From the NCBI RefSeq assembly GCF_013761175.1, contig NZ_JACDUR010000009.1, positions 372,001 to 436,000 of the forward strand: DNA of 64,000 nt, in the 5' to 3' direction. The notes under the pieces were generated by a model. That model saw nothing but the letters and a program-made list of their open reading frames with translations, was not told the DNA's origin and did not search any database. This DNA is from Nonomuraea soli. GTDB lineage: Bacteria; Actinomycetota; Actinomycetes; Streptosporangiales; Streptosporangiaceae. Position numbers and translations under genes: made by a program. Shown in pieces: positions 24,731-31,644 of the stretch. The stretch's first letter is position 1. Each line of letters opens with the position of its first letter.

Positions 24731-25346
24731 GCCACGGCGCGTCCGCCACGAACGTGGCCGATCCCGGCGCGATCTCCGTGAACCCGGCGTCACGCACCAC
24801 CGGCAGCCCGGAGTCGGCGAGCTTGCCGAAGTCAGGGCTGGGCCGTACGGCCACGGCCAGACCGCCGGCCTGCCACGCCCGGCGGTCACGCTCGGAGGTG
24901 GCCCACCACGCCAGCTGGGCGCTGTGTCCCGCCTGGGCCATGGCCTTGCCCGCCGACATCTCCAGCGCCGGGTTCTCCCACAACACCGGCACGCCGGCGG
25001 GCTCGCCGTACTCGGCGGTGTCGTCGAGTTGGGTGCCCGACACCTGGAGCCTGGCCAGGTCGCGCGGCCAGTCGTCGAGCGGGACCGGCGGGTGCACCCG
25101 CACCTCGGCGCTGCGGTGCACGATCGTACGGCCGGGCAGGGCGATTGCCCGCTCCCACTCGGCGCCGCGTGCCCTGCGCACCACCTTGCGGATCCTGCCG
25201 GTCGACTCCCAGACCTCGACCTCGCCCGCCCACTCCCCCGGATCGGCCAGCAGCCCGAGCACGGCCATCGCCGCCGCCTCCAGCGCGTCAGTGCGCTGCG
25301 GCGGACTCGTTCGCTCGATCCGGACGACCAGCGGCAGAACCATCAT
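24720..25346 (-). CDS. Peptidyl-tRNA hydrolase Pth2-like protein
   Basis: A 208-residue protein whose C-terminal half carries PALEMSAGKAMAQAGHSAQL, the K-x2-AQ-x-GHA-like core of type II peptidyl-tRNA hydrolases, followed by WQAGGLAVAVRPSPDFGKLA and GLPVVRDAGFTEIAPGS. The N-terminal 90 residues are a separate region seen in actinobacterial homologues. It would release tRNA from peptidyl-tRNA dropped by stalled ribosomes. ATG 25346 has GGAAAG 11 nt upstream, so it overlaps the 3' end of the upstream MFS gene by 59 bp in another frame. The activity has to be inferred from fold motifs. Confidence 0.82.
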   Translation of the reverse strand: MMVLPLVVRIERTSPPQRTDALEAAAMAVLGLLADPGEWAGEVEVWESTGRIRKVVRRARGAEWERAIALPGRTIVHRSAEVRVHPPVPLDDWPRDLARLQVSGTQLDDTAEYGEPAGVPVLWENPALEMSAGKAMAQAGHSAQLAWWATSERDRRAWQAGGLAVAVRPSPDFGKLADSGLPVVRDAGFTEIAPGSATFVADAPWLRS

Positions 25347-26580
25347 CACGGGGCTTTCCAACGGTCTTGATGGCCAGGGACATTCCCGCCGCCAGCAGGC
25401 ACAACCCGCCCGCGACGAACCAGGCCACATCGTAGGCGCCCAGGTGGTCACGGGTCAGCCCGGCTCCGACGGCCGCGATGGCGGCGCCGACCTGGTGGGA
25501 GCCGAAGACCCAGCCGAAGACGACCGCGCCGTCCGCGCCGTAGATCCTGCGGCACAGCGCGACCGTCGGCGGCACGGTGGCCACCCAGTCCAGGCCGTAG
25601 AAGACGATGAAGACGAGCATGCTCGGCTCGGCCGTCGCGGAGAACAGCGAGGGCAGGACCATTAGGCTGAGCCCGCGCAGGCCGTAGTAGACGCCGAGCA
25701 GGATCCGGGGGTCGACGCGGTCGCTCAGCCATCCGGAGGCGATGGTGCCGGCGATGTCGAAGACGCCGATGAGGGCGAGCAGCCCGGCGGCGACCGGCTG
25801 GGTCATGCCGTGGTCGTGGGCGGCGGGGATGAAGTGGGTGCCGACGAGCCCGTTGGTGCTCATGCCGCAGATCGCGAAGCCGCCGACGAGGTACCAGAAG
25901 GGCCGGGTCCTGGCCGCCTTGGCCAGCACCGACAGGGCGCGGACCGCGGCGTTCACGGTGGGTGCGGGTGCGGGTGTCACGGGACCACCGCCCAGGGCGG
26001 TGGTGCCCACGTCCTCGGGCCGGTCGCGCAGCAGCAGCCAGACGAGGGGAACCACAGCCAGCGCCGCCCCCGCGACCGCGATCGAGGCCACCCGCCAGCC
26101 GGGCCCGTCGGCCAGGTGGGCGAGGACCGGCAGGAAGATCAGCTGCCCGGTCGCTCCCCCGGCGGTCAGCACCCCGGTGACGAGCCCGCGGTGCCGTACG
26201 AACCAGCGGTCGGTCACGGTGGCGACGAACACCAGCGCCATCGACCCGGTGCCGAGCCCCACGAACACGCCCCAGAACAGCAGCAGCTGCCACGAGGCGG
26301 TCATCCACACGGTGAGCCCGCTGCCCAGCGCGACCAGCAGCAGCGCGAGGCTGACGACGCGGCGCATGCCGAAGCGGTCCATGAGCGCGGCGGCGAAGGG
26401 GGCGGTCAGCCCGTAGAGGACCAGGTTGATCGAGACCGCGAGCGAGATCGTCCCCTTGGACCAGCCGAACTCGGCCTGCAACGGGTTGATCATCACGCCG
26501 GGGGTGGCACGGAAGCCCGCGGCGCCGAGGATCGCCACGAAGGCGACGGCGGCCACGAACCACGCTCGATGGATGCGCAT
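25288..26580 (-). CDS. MFS transporter, 12-helix type
   Basis: A 430-residue major facilitator. The N-terminal helix (AWFVAAVAFVAILGAAGF) is followed by MINPLQAEFGWSKGTISLAV, a pattern seen in the monocarboxylate/oxalate-formate (OFA-like) branch, and by ALMDRFGMRRVVSLAL (signature A loop). A central cytoplasmic loop (DRPEDVGTTALGGGPVTPAP) separates two six-helix halves. The substrate is probably a small organic acid or drug (inference). It is divergent from a GlxA-type regulator at 26652, which is the natural candidate to control it. The 3' end overlaps the Pth2-like gene. Confidence 0.88.
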   Translation of the reverse strand: MRIHRAWFVAAVAFVAILGAAGFRATPGVMINPLQAEFGWSKGTISLAVSINLVLYGLTAPFAAALMDRFGMRRVVSLALLLVALGSGLTVWMTASWQLLLFWGVFVGLGTGSMALVFVATVTDRWFVRHRGLVTGVLTAGGATGQLIFLPVLAHLADGPGWRVASIAVAGAALAVVPLVWLLLRDRPEDVGTTALGGGPVTPAPAPTVNAAVRALSVLAKAARTRPFWYLVGGFAICGMSTNGLVGTHFIPAAHDHGMTQPVAAGLLALIGVFDIAGTIASGWLSDRVDPRILLGVYYGLRGLSLMVLPSLFSATAEPSMLVFIVFYGLDWVATVPPTVALCRRIYGADGAVVFGWVFGSHQVGAAIAAVGAGLTRDHLGAYDVAWFVAGGLCLLAAGMSLAIKTVGKPRDDGSAAGRPDRANESAAAH

Positions 26581-26638
26581 GCGGACATCTTGGAGGAGCG
26601 GGCCGGGAAGCCACGAGTGGCCAGAAAGCCAACATGTG

Positions 26639-26644
26639 TAAGAA
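26639..26644 (+). promoter_or_regulatory. Possible -10 of a leaderless GlxA transcript
   Basis: TAAGAA lies 7 nt before the ATG at 26652. It matches TAnnnT at only the first two positions but has the same spacing as the better examples in this window. Confidence 0.3.
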
Positions 26645-26651
26645 TCGGGCC

Positions 26652-27605
26652 ATGGCGCACCGCATCGCCGTCGTCGCCCTCAACGACGTCGCCACGCTCG
26701 ACCTCGGCACTCCCGGCCAGATCTTCTGGGCCGCGCGAGACGCCGCGGGAGAGCATCTCTACGAGGTGGTCACCTGCTCGATCGGCGGCGCGCCCGTGCG
26801 CACGGGCGGCGGCTACAGCATCCTGCCCGACCACGGCCTGGAGGTGCTGGCCACGGCCGACACGGTCCTGGTGCCAGGGGTGCACAGCGGCGGCGTGCTG
26901 GAGCGAGGCGTCATCCCCGCGCAGTTGCGCGAGGCGCTGCAGGGACACCGGCGGATCATGTCGATCTGCACCGGCGCCTACGTCCTGGCCGCCGCGGGAC
27001 TGCTCGACGGCCGCCCGGCGACGACCCACTGGCGTGACGCCGACCGGTTCAGGGCCCTGTTCCCTCGGGTGCGGCTCGATCCCGACGTGTTGTTCGTCGA
27101 CGACGGCGACGTGCTGACCTCGGCGGGAGTGGCGGCCGGGCTCGATCTGTGCCTGCACGTCGTGCGCCGCGACCACGGCGTCGAGGTGGCCAACCGCACC
27201 GCGCGCCGCTGCGTGATGGCGCCGTGGCGCGAGGGTGGCCAGGCGCAGTTCATCGAGCGGCCGCTGCCGCCCGCGACGGGCCCGAGCACCGCCGCGACCC
27301 GCGCCTGGATGCTGGAGCACCTCGACGAGCCGCTCGACCTGGCCGCGCTGGCCAGGCATTCGCGGATGAGCGTGCGCACCTTCACGCGCCGTTTCCGTCA
27401 GGAGACCGCGCTGAGTCCCGCCCAGTGGCTGATCCAGCAGCGGGTCGAGCACGCGCGCCACCTGCTGGAGAGCTCCGACCTGCCGGTCGACCAGGTCGCC
27501 AGGCGCGCGGGCTTCGGCACGGCCGTCTCGCTGCGCCAGCACCTGCACGCCGCCGTCGGCGTCTCGCCGCTGGCCTATCGGCAGACCTTTCGCGGATCCG
27601 TCTAA
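26652..27605 (+). CDS. GlxA-family AraC-type transcriptional regulator
   Basis: A 317-residue regulator with an N-terminal DJ-1/PfpI-like domain (HRIAVVALNDVATLDLGTPG to about residue 180) that keeps the nucleophile-elbow motif MSICTGAYVLAAAGLLDGRP and the following TTHWRDAD. The C-terminus is a double helix-turn-helix AraC domain (LARHSRMSVRTFTRRFRQET, then DQVARRAGFGTAVSLRQHLH). The DJ-1 domain probably senses a ligand rather than acting as a protease. ATG 26652 is chosen over an upstream start because homologues begin here. It is divergent from the MFS gene and is its probable regulator. Confidence 0.92.
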   Translation: MAHRIAVVALNDVATLDLGTPGQIFWAARDAAGEHLYEVVTCSIGGAPVRTGGGYSILPDHGLEVLATADTVLVPGVHSGGVLERGVIPAQLREALQGHRRIMSICTGAYVLAAAGLLDGRPATTHWRDADRFRALFPRVRLDPDVLFVDDGDVLTSAGVAAGLDLCLHVVRRDHGVEVANRTARRCVMAPWREGGQAQFIERPLPPATGPSTAATRAWMLEHLDEPLDLAALARHSRMSVRTFTRRFRQETALSPAQWLIQQRVEHARHLLESSDLPVDQVARRAGFGTAVSLRQHLHAAVGVSPLAYRQTFRGSV

Positions 27606-27652
27606 TTGGGCCTTGTCGGCCACGGCGAGCGAGCCTACGATCCAGACAAATA

Positions 27653-27671
27653 TTTAGGAAACTTTCTTAAA
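27653..27671. promoter_or_regulatory. Palindromic operator upstream of the chitinase
   Basis: TTTAGGAAACTTTCTTAAA has 9-bp arms with one mismatch around a 1-nt centre, 15 bp before the GTG start. Similar AGGAAA...TTTCCT palindromes occur upstream of secreted glycosidase genes in actinomycetes, so a sugar-responsive repressor is likely. Confidence 0.6.
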
Positions 27672-27686
27672 AGAAAGGCTTCCACG

Positions 27687-30242
27687 GTGCGCCGAACAGC
27701 CGCTTTACTCGCTGCCGTCCTCCTCGTCCTCCTCCTGTCACCCCCTGCCCAGGCAGCCGCCCGGCTGACAGCCGTCTTCAGCCTGTCAGGCTCCACGGGC
27801 AAGTTCGTCGTGACGAATCCCGGCACCACCGCCGTCTCGGGATGGTCGATCGTCTTCGACCTGCCCAGCGGGGTGACCGCGAGCAGTCCCGTGCACGCCA
27901 CGATCGTGCAGAACGGGACACGGGTAAAACTCACACCCGCGTACTACATCGACACCCTCCAGGCGGGCCGTACGACCGAGCCCTTCAGCCCCACGGTCAA
28001 CCTGAGCTCCGCCGTCCAGCCGACCGCGTGCACCATCAACGGCGCCAACTGCGACGGCAGCGGCGAGGACCCGCCGCCGCCCGCGCCGGTGGCCGCGGAG
28101 TACTCGGTGGCCGGCAACGCCGCCAAGTTCATCGTCAAGAACAACACCACCACCGCGCTCAACGGCTGGTCCATCGTGTTCGACCTGCCCGCGGGCGTCA
28201 CCGCGAGCAACGCCGAGCACGCCTCACTCACCCAGACGGGCCGCACGGTCACCCTGACCCCCGCCCACTACAACACCACCGTCGCGGCGGGCCGCACGAC
28301 CGAGCCCTACAGCCCGTCGTTCCGGGTCAGTACGGCAGGCGCCCAGCCCACGAGCTGCCGCGTCAACGACGTCAACTGCGACGGCTCCCCCGACGCCCCG
28401 CCCGGCGCGCCCGGCAACCTGCGCTCACCGGTCAAGACGACCAAGACCGTCTCGCTGGCCTGGGACGCCTCGGCCGCGGGCAGCCTGCCGATCGTCGGCT
28501 ACGAGGTCTACAACGGCTCCACCCTGGCCACCACCGTCACCGGGACGACCGCCACGGTGACCGGGCTGACGCCGAACACGAACTACTCCTTCACCGTCAA
28601 GGCCAAGGACCGCAAGGGCACCCTCTCGGCGGCGAGCAACTCGCTGGCCGTACGGACCAACAACCCGTCGGACGACACGCAGGCGCCGAGCGTGCCGGGC
28701 AACCTGCGCAGCACCGCCACCACCTCCTCGACCGTGACGCTGGCCTGGAACGCCTCCACCGACAACAGCGGCGTCGCGGGCTACGACGTCTACCAGGGCA
28801 CGAACGTCGTCGCCTCGGTCGCCGGCCCGACCGCCACGATCAGCGGCCTGTCGCCCTCCACCTCCTACAGCTTCACCGTCAGGGCGCGCGACCTGTACGA
28901 CAACCTGTCCGCGGCCACCGCGCCGGTGTCGGTGACCACGTCCGACATCGTCGACGGCTACGCGCGGGTCGGCTACTTCGTGCAGTGGGGCATCTACGGC
29001 CGCCAGTACTTCGTGCGCAACCTCGACACCAGCGGGGCCGCGGCGAAGCTGACCCACATCAACTACGCCTTCGGCAACATCGACCCCGTCAACCTGACGT
29101 GCCTTCAGGGCGTGACCAAGGGCACGACGCAGAACCCGCAGGACCCCAACCAGGGCGACGGCGCCGGTGACGCCGAGGCCGACTACGGCAGGCCCTTCAG
29201 CGCCGCCCAGTCGGTCGACGGCGTGGCCGACACCGGCTGGGAGAAGCTGCGCGGCAACTTCAACCAGCTCAAGAAGCTGAAGGCCAAGCACCCGCATCTC
29301 AAGGTGCTCATCTCGCTCGGCGGGTGGACCTACTCCAAGTACTTCTCCGACGTGGCCGCCACCGACGCCGCGCGCAAGAAGTTCGTCTCCTCCTGCATCG
29401 ACATCTACATCAAGGGCAACCTGCCGGTGTACAACGCCGCGGGCGGCCCCGGCACGGGAGCGGGCATCTTCGACGGCATCGACCTCGACTGGGAGTGGCC
29501 GGGCGCCGAGGGGCACCCGGGCAACCACGTCAGCCCGGCCGACAAGGTCAACAACACGCTGCTGATCGCGGAGTTCCGCCGCCAGCTCGACGCGCTGTCG
29601 GTCACGACCGGCAAGCGCTACCAGCTGACCGCCTTCACCCCCGCCGACCCGGCCAAGATCGAGGCGGGCTGGGAGCTGGCCGAGGTCGCCAAGCACATGG
29701 ACATCTTCAACGTCCAGGGCTACGACTTCCACGGCGCGGGCAGCGACAACTCCTGGGAGCCCAACCGCACCGGCCACCAGGGCAACCTGTACGCCGACAC
29801 CGACGACCCGTACACCTTCCACTTCAGCGTCGAGAACGCGATCAACGTCTATCTCGCCGCCGGGGTGCATCCGCGCAAGCTGACCATCGGCCTGGCCTAC
29901 TACGGCCGCGGCTGGCAGGGCGTCAGCGACGGCGGCAAGTACGGCGAGTGGCAGTCGGCCACGGGCGCGGCGCCCGGCCAGTTCCAGGAGGAGGCCGGCA
30001 CCCGCGGCTACTCCAACCTGCTGGCCTCGGTGCCGGGCTGCACGATCCGCCATGACGAGCAAGCGGTCGCGACCTCCTGCTACACCGGCAACGGCGGGCA
30101 GTGGTGGACCTTCGACGACGCCTGGTCCATCCAGAAGAAGGTGGCCTGGCTGAAGAGCAAGAACCTGCTCGGGGCGATGATCTGGGAGATGTCGGGAGAC
30201 CCGGGCATCCTCACCAACACGCTCGACACGGCTCTGAGGTAG
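27687..30242 (+). CDS. Secreted GH18 chitinase with two CBM2-like and two FnIII domains
   Basis: An 851-residue modular exoenzyme. A Sec signal peptide (LLAAVLLVLLLSPPAQA) is followed by two CBM2-like modules of about 100 residues each (VSGWSIVFDLPSGVTAS and LNGWSIVFDLPAGVTAS, each with a closing Cys pair), two FnIII domains (PGNLRSPVKTTKTVSLAWDA and PGNLRSTATTSSTVTLAWNA) and a GH18 barrel from about residue 430. The catalytic motif FDGIDLDWEW is complete, with the acid Glu at about residue 603. It would hydrolyse chitin by substrate-assisted catalysis. GTG 27687 is chosen because the signal peptide begins there and AAAGG precedes it. A palindrome upstream and a strong hairpin downstream delimit a single-gene unit. 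The two CBM2-like modules are close copies, suggesting duplication. Confidence 0.94.
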   Translation: MRRTAALLAAVLLVLLLSPPAQAAARLTAVFSLSGSTGKFVVTNPGTTAVSGWSIVFDLPSGVTASSPVHATIVQNGTRVKLTPAYYIDTLQAGRTTEPFSPTVNLSSAVQPTACTINGANCDGSGEDPPPPAPVAAEYSVAGNAAKFIVKNNTTTALNGWSIVFDLPAGVTASNAEHASLTQTGRTVTLTPAHYNTTVAAGRTTEPYSPSFRVSTAGAQPTSCRVNDVNCDGSPDAPPGAPGNLRSPVKTTKTVSLAWDASAAGSLPIVGYEVYNGSTLATTVTGTTATVTGLTPNTNYSFTVKAKDRKGTLSAASNSLAVRTNNPSDDTQAPSVPGNLRSTATTSSTVTLAWNASTDNSGVAGYDVYQGTNVVASVAGPTATISGLSPSTSYSFTVRARDLYDNLSAATAPVSVTTSDIVDGYARVGYFVQWGIYGRQYFVRNLDTSGAAAKLTHINYAFGNIDPVNLTCLQGVTKGTTQNPQDPNQGDGAGDAEADYGRPFSAAQSVDGVADTGWEKLRGNFNQLKKLKAKHPHLKVLISLGGWTYSKYFSDVAATDAARKKFVSSCIDIYIKGNLPVYNAAGGPGTGAGIFDGIDLDWEWPGAEGHPGNHVSPADKVNNTLLIAEFRRQLDALSVTTGKRYQLTAFTPADPAKIEAGWELAEVAKHMDIFNVQGYDFHGAGSDNSWEPNRTGHQGNLYADTDDPYTFHFSVENAINVYLAAGVHPRKLTIGLAYYGRGWQGVSDGGKYGEWQSATGAAPGQFQEEAGTRGYSNLLASVPGCTIRHDEQAVATSCYTGNGGQWWTFDDAWSIQKKVAWLKSKNLLGAMIWEMSGDPGILTNTLDTALR

Positions 30243-30245
30243 ACG

Positions 30246-30275
30246 AAAAGGGCCGCCCTGATGGGCGGCCCTTTT
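30246..30275. terminator. Strong bidirectional rho-independent terminator
   Basis: AAAAGGGCCGCCC (30246-30258), a TGAT loop, then GGGCGGCCCTTTT: a perfect 13-bp stem with flanking A and T runs. It begins 3 bp after the chitinase stop and ends 8 bp from the 3' end of the convergent tRNA-Ala, so it serves both. Confidence 0.92.
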
Positions 30276-30283
30276 CCGTGAGG

Positions 30284-30356
30284 TGGAGCTATGGGGATTC
30301 GAACCCCAGACCTCTTCCATGCCATGGAAGCGCGCTACCAACTGCGCCATAGCCCC
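30284..30356 (-). tRNA. tRNA-Ala (anticodon GGC)
   Basis: A 73-nt cloverleaf on the minus strand. The acceptor arms GGGGCTA and TAGCTCC pair with one G-U, the D-arm is GCGCAGTTGGTAGCGC, and the anticodon stem CTTCC/GGAAG encloses ATGGCAT with GGC at positions 34-36. The T-arm is CTGGGGTTCGAATCCCCA... in outline. The discriminator is A and CCA is not encoded. It decodes GCC/GCU Ala codons. It is divergent from the cyclodipeptide synthase gene, whose start codon is 86 bp away. Confidence 0.95.
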
Positions 30357-30429
30357 GCTGTTGTTGCGTGAAAAGCATATCGGACTTTCGGAGGTGCCCA
30401 GACACGTCAACCCAGAGCTACAGACTTGC

Positions 30430-30435
30430 TACCTT
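30430..30435 (+). promoter_or_regulatory. Predicted -10 of a leaderless cyclodipeptide synthase transcript
   Basis: TACCTT fits TAnnnT and is followed by 7 nt (CCGTTAC) before ATG 30443. There is no SD upstream of that ATG. Confidence 0.5.
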
Positions 30436-30442
30436 CCGTTAC

Positions 30443-31126
30443 ATGACGACGACGATGGTGGAGGCCCACCCCCTGACCGCCCGCTGCGCGGAGATCTTCG
30501 CCGCCCGCGAGCACATCCTGCTCGGGGTCAGCGCACTGAACGGATACTTCACCGTCCCGACCCTGACGACGTTGCTCGGCTGGGCGAGGGCCACCTTCGC
30601 CCGGGTGGACGTGCTGGTGCCGGGGATGGAGCTCGCGGGCACCTTGATGGCCAAGGGCTACGAGCGTCCGAGGGCGCGCAAGAAGGCGCGCGAGGAGATC
30701 AACAACACCCGCAACCGGGTGAGCAGGGCGCTGGAGGCGGCGGGCGCGACAGGAGTGGGCGTTTTCAGCTGGACCGATCTGTACGGCGAGGTCGCCTACG
30801 AGAAGACCCGTCAGGAGATCGGGCTGCTTTACGAGAGCGACGGCGAATTCCGCGAGCATTGCCACACCGCCCTGGCGGAGGTGCTGGGAGCGGCGGAGGG
30901 GTCCGGCAGCGCTCTGCCGTTCCTGCTGGCAGAGCTGCCGTTCATGGTGAACACGCCGGAGATCCTGGGCACGCGGACCTCGCTGTTCTGCTATCCGAAA
31001 CTGCTCCCCATGGGAGAGTGGCTTTTCTCCGGAAATATCCCGAGTTCGAATCAGGGAATTCTCACAACACGATTGACAGGCGTTGTCGCGGATAAGGACG
31101 ATTATCCAGGGGTGGCACGCACATGA
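30443..31126 (+). CDS. Probable tRNA-dependent cyclodipeptide synthase (CDPS)
   Basis: A 227-residue protein close to AlbC in length. The CDPS hallmark HILLGVSALNGYFT (residues 24-37) aligns with the AlbC active-site segment; Ser30 corresponds to the catalytic Ser37. A basic helix (RPRARKKAREEINNTRNRVS) matches the tRNA-binding helix, LLAELPFM keeps the catalytic Glu (AlbC E182), and SLFCYPKL keeps the catalytic Tyr (Y202). Such enzymes take two aminoacyl-tRNAs and form a cyclic dipeptide by a Ser ping-pong mechanism. By hand alignment positions 40/202/203 read N, Y, P, a mixture of the NYH and XYP types, and AlbC Y178 is Phe. Its stop overlaps the start of an EF-hand gene (ATGA). No cyclodipeptide oxidase, P450 or methyltransferase is nearby. 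GTG 30368 would add 25 residues. Confidence 0.85.
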   Translation: MTTTMVEAHPLTARCAEIFAAREHILLGVSALNGYFTVPTLTTLLGWARATFARVDVLVPGMELAGTLMAKGYERPRARKKAREEINNTRNRVSRALEAAGATGVGVFSWTDLYGEVAYEKTRQEIGLLYESDGEFREHCHTALAEVLGAAEGSGSALPFLLAELPFMVNTPEILGTRTSLFCYPKLLPMGEWLFSGNIPSSNQGILTTRLTGVVADKDDYPGVART

Positions 31127-31644
31127 ATATGCAGCGCGAAAACGCCGGCCACGCATTCGACACCAGCGACATGGACGGCGACGGTTTCCTCGATCAGCGC
31201 GACATGATCGTGGTGGCCGAATCCGTCTGCGACCGGCTCGGTCTCGACGAGGCCCGGCGCGACGCCGTGATCACCGCGTACGACTACGCGTGGCGCAACG
31301 CCGTCGACCTCATCGGCACCGACAAGGACGGCAAGATCAGCAGGGAGGCCTACGTCAGGTACGCCACCTCCCCCGATCTCGACCGGGTCGTTTTCACCGC
31401 CCACATCGTCTGGCCGATCGGCGACGCCCTGTGGGACGCCCTCGACACCGACGGCGACGAGCAGCTGACCAGAGGCGAGTACCTCCGCCTCTGGGGCGCC
31501 TACGACGTGGCCGGCTGGTCGGCCAGGGAAGCCTTCGAGCGCCTCGACACCAACCTCGACGGCAGGCTGTCGAAGGACGAGTTCGCCCAGGCGATCTACG
31601 ACTTCTACTACGGATCCGACGTGCCGATCTTCGGACGCCACTAG
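31123..31644 (+). CDS. EF-hand calcium-binding protein (calerythrin-like)
   Basis: A 173-residue soluble protein with four EF-hand-like loops. Loop 1 DMDGDGFLDQRD, loop 3 DTDGDEQLTRGE and loop 4 DTNLDGRLSKDE are canonical 12-residue calcium loops; loop 2 (GTDKDGKISREA) starts with Gly and is probably degenerate. The layout and the W-rich spacer resemble calerythrin and sarcoplasmic calcium-binding proteins. Its ATG overlaps the CDPS stop (31123-31126), with AGGGGTGG upstream at SD distance, so the two are translationally coupled. Its 3' end overlaps the convergent vWA gene by 4 bp. A role in calcium control of the CDPS or its product is inference only. Confidence 0.9.
   Translation: MNMQRENAGHAFDTSDMDGDGFLDQRDMIVVAESVCDRLGLDEARRDAVITAYDYAWRNAVDLIGTDKDGKISREAYVRYATSPDLDRVVFTAHIVWPIGDALWDALDTDGDEQLTRGEYLRLWGAYDVAGWSAREAFERLDTNLDGRLSKDEFAQAIYDFYYGSDVPIFGRH

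Noticed and set aside
30284..30356. Integration site (att) at the tRNA-Ala 3' end
   Set aside because: No integrase gene and no second copy of the tRNA 3' end noticed in the window.
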